This document shows positions 58,799 through 64,000 of a stretch of 64,000 bases of DNA, one piece after another; position 1 is the first letter of the stretch; each line of letters opens with the position of its first letter. Source of the DNA: Emergomyces orientalis. Its lineage: Eukaryota; Ascomycota; Eurotiomycetes; Onygenales; Ajellomycetaceae. The position numbers and the translations under genes were made by a program. The notes beneath the pieces are model-generated. The model was not told the origin of the DNA. It ran no database searches and saw only the letters and a list, made by a program, of their open reading frames with translations. The stretch spans positions 1,364,001-1,428,000 of the forward strand of contig MOWL01000045.1 in the NCBI GenBank assembly GCA_002110485.1, read 5' to 3'.

Positions 58799-61478
58799 TC
58801 ACATATCAAAGTGGTAGTCATCATCACCGAAAATACCGCCTTCGGTGGACTCACTCGTTTTTACGATCCCGCTCATTCGATGATCTCTTCCACTCCCGGG
58901 GGGTTGCGCTTGTTTTACCCAGGTATCATCTGGCTTGGTGCCTTCCTCCATGTGAACATCTTTCATATGTTGGTCCATAGAACTTTCATTGACGAAGGTA
59001 AAACCTCGGAAATTGGCTTGCATTCCCGGAGATAAGGGCGTCGAGGCTGGCATGACGCCAGCCGCAAGTGCAGCAGCACGCGCATTTAGGGAAGTCGCCT
59101 GATCCAACGCGGTTGTGAACTCTGGGTCAAAGTACGAGGTATCCATCACTGACTTCAATTTTGGTTTAAACGGAGGAACCACATTCTTCCGAGCCAAGGC
59201 GTCCCAATCAACATCATGGAAGAAAGGATGGGCCATGAGTTCTTTTGCATCGTCCGTAGCTCCTAGCCGGTGCTTTGGGTTTCGATTAAGTAACCCTTTC
59301 ACGAAATTGCGCCCCTCAGTACTAAGAGCATCGCGAGGGAATCTCACTTTCCCGAAAGCGATGTTTTTGTACATCTGCTGCGTATCCTCTGCGTAGAAGG
59401 GGCTCCACCCACAGCACATTTCGAAAACGAGCACGCCTAATGACCAGAAATCTACCATCTTCGTGTAACCTTGTTCATCTAGAAGAACTTCCGGAGCAAG
59501 ATACTCCGTTGTGCCACAAAACGTATTCGTCGTTTGATTTTTCGTCAAGTTTGCTTTCGACAGCCCAAAGTCACAAAGCGCAATATGGCCATTTGCATCA
59601 AGTAGAATGTTTTCCGGCTTAAGATCCCGATAAACGATGTCATGTTCGTGTAGATGTTGCAACGCCAATATCAACTCAGCGATGTAAAACTTCGCCCTAG
59701 CTTCCTGAAACCTGCCCTCCTTTTGTAAATGCCAAAATAGCTCCCCTCCGGACATGTAGTCCGTGACAAGGTACAAATCAGTGGGCGTCTGGAAAGAAAA
59801 TTTGAGGCCCACGATAAATGGAGAATTCGTCATTGCAGTTCGAACCAAAATATTCCTTTCACCAAGCGTATGGGCAACTTCCTTCTTCTGGATGATCACC
59901 TTTTTGGAAAGGACTTTCATTGCGTAAATTCGCTGGGTGTCCTTTTTCCTCACTTGATATACTTGCCCAAACGTCCCCTTCCCTATGAGTTTAAGGATTT
60001 GGAAATCATTTGGCCCAAACTGCTTCTTATCCGTTTTCTGGAAGCTCATTTCCAAGTGTATTTCCCCAGATACATGGCCGTCACCCCGACCACGAGCCAC
60101 AAGAGGATACCAGCCCTCTATAGACTGATTATCTTCCTTAAAACTGGCGCTCAATTTTACATGACCTAAGAATGCTTCGTGATTTGATCTGTCATAAACC
60201 GAGACCTCAATTTCCGATTCGTCTCCAAGGACATCACTAGATATTGATCAGCAATGGCCCATTTATGGTGTTGCCGGAGTATTTTAACTAGGGCTAGAGG
60301 GAGGAGTGGGACCAAACGCACAAAACAGCTTCATGGTTCCACTGAGGATCTGTCACCTCGCTTGACTCTTTATGATCATGACTATCCAACAGACTATTAT
60401 TACTGCTCTGTCGACTTTTCATTGGGATTGCCATTGGACGACCGGAATCACTGTTCGATCGTTGGATTGGCACAGAGGACAGCGTATCATCCGCTCCCTT
60501 CGTAGTCTCGACATCATCTGCCTCCTCAGTTTGAGCACCCTTGGAAATGTATTCATTCAATTCGAAAACGCACACAACGTAAGGATCGTAGCTGGGTCGT
60601 AAACCTCTCCCCTCAGATATTTTGATAGATAATTTTCCTTTTAGCGACCCTACCGGAATCCCTTGGGTCTCTGTTATGCCAGCAGAACGGGAAGATGACG
60701 GCTGAGGGGTTCGCTCGCTTGGTTTTATCGACTCAGAATGGTTGTGTGCCGGGGAACGAGCGGATCTATCTAGTTGAGGAGTTTCATTTGTTGACATGGC
60801 TCGCGGCGTCAACGGCGGTGTATTCTTTCGCGGTTGATTGGCAGTCAGCTTTGCCAGTTCCTCAGAAGAATTGGAAAGCGGGCAAGAGTGAGCAGAGGGT
60901 GATAAGGTGGGGCAAGTAGGGGAAGACGGGTTAGAAAAGTGAGATGCAAGGACGGGATCGCTTGAGAGGCTGCTAGAAACAGGATCTGATGTATGCCGTC
61001 CAATCTTTAAGGAATTCTGCGAAAGCAGGTTCTTTATTGCGCGGCAGATAGAACCCATTCCGCTCTCAACAACAGGTGCGCCATTTTCTGCTTCTTCTAC
61101 CTCCTTTTGCAAAATCGAACAGGAAGAAGATAAGGGTGGAGTGGGTAACGAGTTGATGTCCGAAGGTGCCTCCTCCTTTCCTCGCTGATCTGATTGTTTT
61201 TCGGATTGAAATGGAGCGGGATCAGAAGACTGATCCCGCTCCAGCATTACAATGGACCCAGATAACGAGGCAGTGTCAGAGGAAGCCTTCGGTTCCGCAT
61301 CAACCTGAGGATGTACAAGGGAATCGTGTTCTTGAGTAGAATCGGAACCACGAACCTGAAAATAGCTGGGTATTATGCTCGGGAAACGCTTGTCGGTAAA
61401 TTCTGGTTGCGGTGTAGCCGAGATCCCATCGGGAGGAGTTGCAGAGCCTATATCGTCATCATTTTCTCTACTCGACAT
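58799..61478 (-). CDS. SCH9: C2-domain AGC protein kinase, Sch9-type
   Basis: Two exons, 61478-60322 and 60236-58799, 864 residues. The intron (GTGCGT donor, CTAG acceptor) restores WNHEAVFDVLGDESEIEVSVYDRSNHEAFLGHVKL, the second half of a C2 domain. Residues ~1-270 are disordered Ser/Pro/Thr; the C2 domain is at ~276-430 (GKLSIKISEGRGLRPSYDPYVVCVFE). The kinase domain is at ~461-731: GKGTFGQV, YAMKVLSKK, YRDLKPENILL, CDFGLSK, and the T-loop NTFCGTTEYLAPE with its PDK1-site Thr. The tail has a turn-motif-like TPLSPG (~786) and the hydrophobic motif FRGFTF (~796), the TORC1 target region in Sch9. Sch9 links nutrients to ribosome production, growth and stress. The ATG context is weak and an upstream frame overlaps it (see findings). 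Confidence 0.94.
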
Positions 61479-61683
61479 TAGCTAGACGGCCCCCAAGATA
61501 TCGGGCGAATTTAGGTGGAGGGATAGATATGTCGTAGAAGCAAATCTCCCCAGGCTGGGGTAAAGGGAGATCGCAGGAAAAGGCAGGAATTGCAACATGG
61601 GAGAGAGATGCGATCCCACAAGAAGGGAAGCGGACAACCGGCTGGGCATTGCCGTCAAGCTTCTGTTCCACCCAGTGCGCCAT
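61468..61683 (-). other. Candidate overlapping upstream ORF of SCH9 (71 codons)
   Basis: On the minus strand an ATG at 61683 with G at -3 and G at +4 opens a 71-codon frame, MAHWVEQKLDGNAQPVV..., that ends TAG at 61470-61468. It therefore overlaps the first codons of the kinase in another frame. Whether it is in the mRNA leader depends on the transcription start, which is unknown. An 11-codon frame starts just upstream at about 61691. Confidence 0.45.
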
Positions 61684-62690
61684 CACCCATCGCTGGCTTC
61701 CGCAAGAAACATTACAGACTTACAGCATAGCCTCCCGTAGCAAATCGGCATGTGCGTGTTGTCCCGCCATATCCCATCCAACAAAACCGACCCTCCTCCT
61801 AAAAGCTGTAAGCTGCAGCCGTAGTACCCACTCAGAACAAGTGTATGCGGAATAAAGGTCGAGAGTCGATCGCAGGTTTGAAGGAGACTTGAAACTCGAC
61901 CTCGAGAACGGCAGTGCGAAAATGAGGCTTTTCTAGATTTGAAGATGGAGTTCGAAAATGCTAAAATTAAAAAAAGCAAAAAATTAAAAAGAGGCGAAAG
62001 GCAGAATGCAACGAGAACTAAAAATTGATTGTGAAAATAGATAAAAGAGGGGAGGAAAAAAGAGTGGAAAAATGGTAAAAGAAAAAAATGGTGAAAAAAT
62101 GGGAAAAGGTGAAAAAAATCAAGAGGAAACAAAAGCCTTGTCCGGGAGCTAGCAAACTTTGCGGAACAGACTCGATCAGGAATCAATATTTCTACACGAT
62201 GGAAATGGTGGGGGGGCGGGCAGCGGTGAATTTTGGTTGTACTTATTTAGGGAGAAAACAAATGAGGGGGGGGTTCGAAGCAGAGCGGCAAACCTACCTT
62301 ACCTAGTAGGTACCTCGTAACCCGTTAACGTTACGTGATGGATGGCTGGAGAGCGGTGGCACCTTATTCAGCTGCCTCGGAGCAGGCCTGGTAGGAAGGC
62401 TAGGGCAGACAGATGTCACTTGTCTCGCGGAAGAGCGGAACACCCAGCGCTGTTGTCCTTGTGTTCTTGTTCTTGCTGTTGATGTTGTTCTTGCTGTGGT
62501 TGTCGTTGTTGACAGGTAACATTTGAGGGGGGGGACAAAGAAAAGCTCTGCTGGACAGGAGAGGTATCTTATCATCGCATAGCTACCTGGGTGCTAAAGG
62601 GAACCATGCAGCTCACAGCGAGTGGAAAGAGATCTGCAAGATCAGGGAGTTATAAAGTCCAGGGACAGAGGAAGCTATGTACCTAAGTAA

Positions 62691-62710
62691 CAAGGTACCT
62701 AGGTACCTTG
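62691..62710. repeat. 20 bp perfect palindrome CAAGGTACCTAGGTACCTTG
   Basis: The sequence equals its own reverse complement over 20 bases, about 1.2 kb upstream of the SCH9 ATG. Its GGTACCTAGGTACC core is an extended form of the CCTAGG sites seen elsewhere in intergenic DNA of this window. Confidence 0.9.
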
Positions 62711-62715
62711 GAAGT

Positions 62716-62816
62716 TTGAGGAGAGAAAGAGAGAATATGTAGAAGTAGATTGGAGAGAAGAAGAGGAAGAGGAAGAGGAAGAAGAGGAAGAAGAAGTGGA
62801 AGAGGCAGAAGAGGGG
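62716..62816. repeat. Purine-rich GA/GAA tract
   Basis: About 100 bases nearly free of pyrimidines on the plus strand, mainly GAAGAG and GAGGAA units. On the kinase strand it is a polypyrimidine tract. Confidence 0.85.
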
Positions 62817-63212
62817 CCAAGATAACTGATAACTAACTGACTGCTACATCAACAAACATGAGGAGGAGCAGGCTCAGGGACGAAGAGAAGAGACGAGAAA
62901 ATCCAAAGACCCTCCAACCGCCCATTAACTACTGCCAACCAGGTTGAGGACCTCGAGGTTGACTGCGGAAGGAAAAGAGGGGGAGGCGAGAACGGAACCC
63001 CAGCCTCCACCTCCCTCCTCATCCCCTCTGCCTCCCCTCATCCTCCTCATCCTCCTCGTCTGCCTCCTCCCACTTGTATGGGTGCATCATCTTCTCTTCC
63101 GTCTCTCTCGCTCGTCTCCAGCTCCACCCAACCAACCAACTTAGCAGCTAACTACATTAACCTTAAACACTACATCCAGACAGGCCTTTTGAAATAAGAG
63201 TTTTTCCTGGAA

Positions 63213-63236
63213 TGCATTGTGCATTGTGCATTGTGC
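63213..63236. repeat. (TGCATTG)n short tandem repeat
   Basis: Three full copies plus a partial copy of a 7-8 base TGCATTG unit. Confidence 0.85.
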
Positions 63237-64000
63237 AGTGCATCCCTCCTTCTGGGTCACTCTTCACAAGCTGGAAATCCCATCAATTTGCTGAGAAGGC
63301 AGCTTTTACCAACAAACTTTACACTATCACATTCTTCTTACCTGGCTGCTGAGTGATGGATTGTTGATGCTATTCGTCTCATCCGTCTCAGGGGCCCCCT
63401 TCGGACGATTGATTAGTTACCAGGCCATGTTTAGCGGACCAACAGCCAGCAAGGACTTAGAAGCTTCCGATTCCTGCCTGTTTCCCCCGCTCATTGTGGT
63501 GCTTTCGTGACACTTCGCCTAGCTGCTTTGCTGGCTCATTGGATGTATTATTGGGCCCATTGAAAAGTTTGGGACATACTTTTTTTAAACGCCTCCATTT
63601 GTGACTGTACGCAGCGTCGCAGAGCCCATATTTTCGCCTGGGCCAAGTCGCAATTCTGCATGTAAATAATAATCAGCTTCAGAGCAGCTAGCTTCTTGGT
63701 GGTGAATGTCTGTCTTAATCTCCGCCCCGCCACAACGGGGCAGGCTTCAACCGCCAGCCAGCTGGGATAGCTAATTTAATAACTCCCAACGCCACAAGCC
63801 CGGAGGCGGCCACCTCCAATCGCTGCTTATCCGTGGACGAGGTTACAAATTACGCGGACTTTTCTCTTTCGCTGATGGGGTGATTTAAATTATGAATCGG
63901 GGCTCTAACGCATCACTAATTTACCTGGAAATATTTTGAAATATTTGCCACTGGCCACTGATTTGGTTGCTGGAGCTTGATGAGTGGAGGAGCAGCTGAA

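Larger units (their letters stand above)
61479..64000. promoter_or_regulatory. SCH9 upstream region
   Basis: A 2.5 kb stretch to the window edge without a supported gene. It holds the candidate upstream ORF, A-rich DNA (61960-62130), a 20 bp perfect palindrome (62691-62710), a purine-rich tract (62716-62816; C/T-rich on the kinase strand), a C/T-rich tract at 63000-63125, and a short tandem repeat (63213-63236). Purine/pyrimidine tracts of this sort are common in long promoters or leaders of fungal signalling genes. Confidence 0.5.

Overview
The window looks like nuclear DNA of a filamentous ascomycete (Pezizomycotina), most likely a eurotiomycete such as an Onygenales species. The grounds are compact genes with many 45-110 nt GT-AG introns, pyrimidine-rich leaders, two intron-containing tRNAs, and single-copy housekeeping proteins of fungal type. 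The order-level placement rests on protein flavour and gene architecture only.

I support 18 protein-coding genes and two tRNA genes. From left to right: 1-2989 is a pyrimidine-rich non-coding stretch leading into an intronless gamma-tubulin complex gene (GCP3/Spc98). A minus-strand WKF-domain nucleolar-type protein and plus-strand proteasome alpha-1 (SCL1) form a divergent pair. An uncharacterised four-exon gene (11500-12327) is followed by about 4.5 kb without a gene. Ribosomal protein eL27 (minus) is divergent from a 2023-residue coiled-coil protein with about 15 degenerate repeats. A TLC-domain membrane protein and a PHD-finger protein are convergent.

The middle (30-46 kb) is dense: a mitochondrial family III CoA-transferase divergent from riboflavin synthase (RIB5); SSF1 and RRP3, two ribosome-biogenesis factors, sharing a 301 bp divergent promoter; N-acetylglucosamine-phosphate mutase (PCM1, chitin/UDP-GlcNAc precursor); PER1 (GPI-anchor remodelling) divergent from arginine methyltransferase HMT1 with tRNA-Ala(UGC) between them; then a peroxisomal MaoC hydratase ending in SKL, and a 12-exon trimethyllysine dioxygenase (carnitine biosynthesis).

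The right end holds 26S proteasome ATPase RPT5 (HbYX tail), an F-box protein, tRNA-Gln(UUG), and a C2-domain AGC kinase of the Sch9 type with a long non-coding upstream region reaching the window edge.

No transposon, CRISPR, rRNA or secondary-metabolite cluster was seen. Nothing here looks like a wholly new system. The observations I consider most worth checking are an overlapping upstream ORF at the kinase start codon, the repeat-rich coiled-coil protein, alternative 3' splice sites in the WKF gene, many 7-20 nt coding exons, a recurrent CCTAGG palindrome in intergenic DNA, and a C-to-G codon-skew switch near the 3' end of two genes. All splice junctions were read by eye from GT/AG sites, reading phase and family conservation; no transcript evidence was available.
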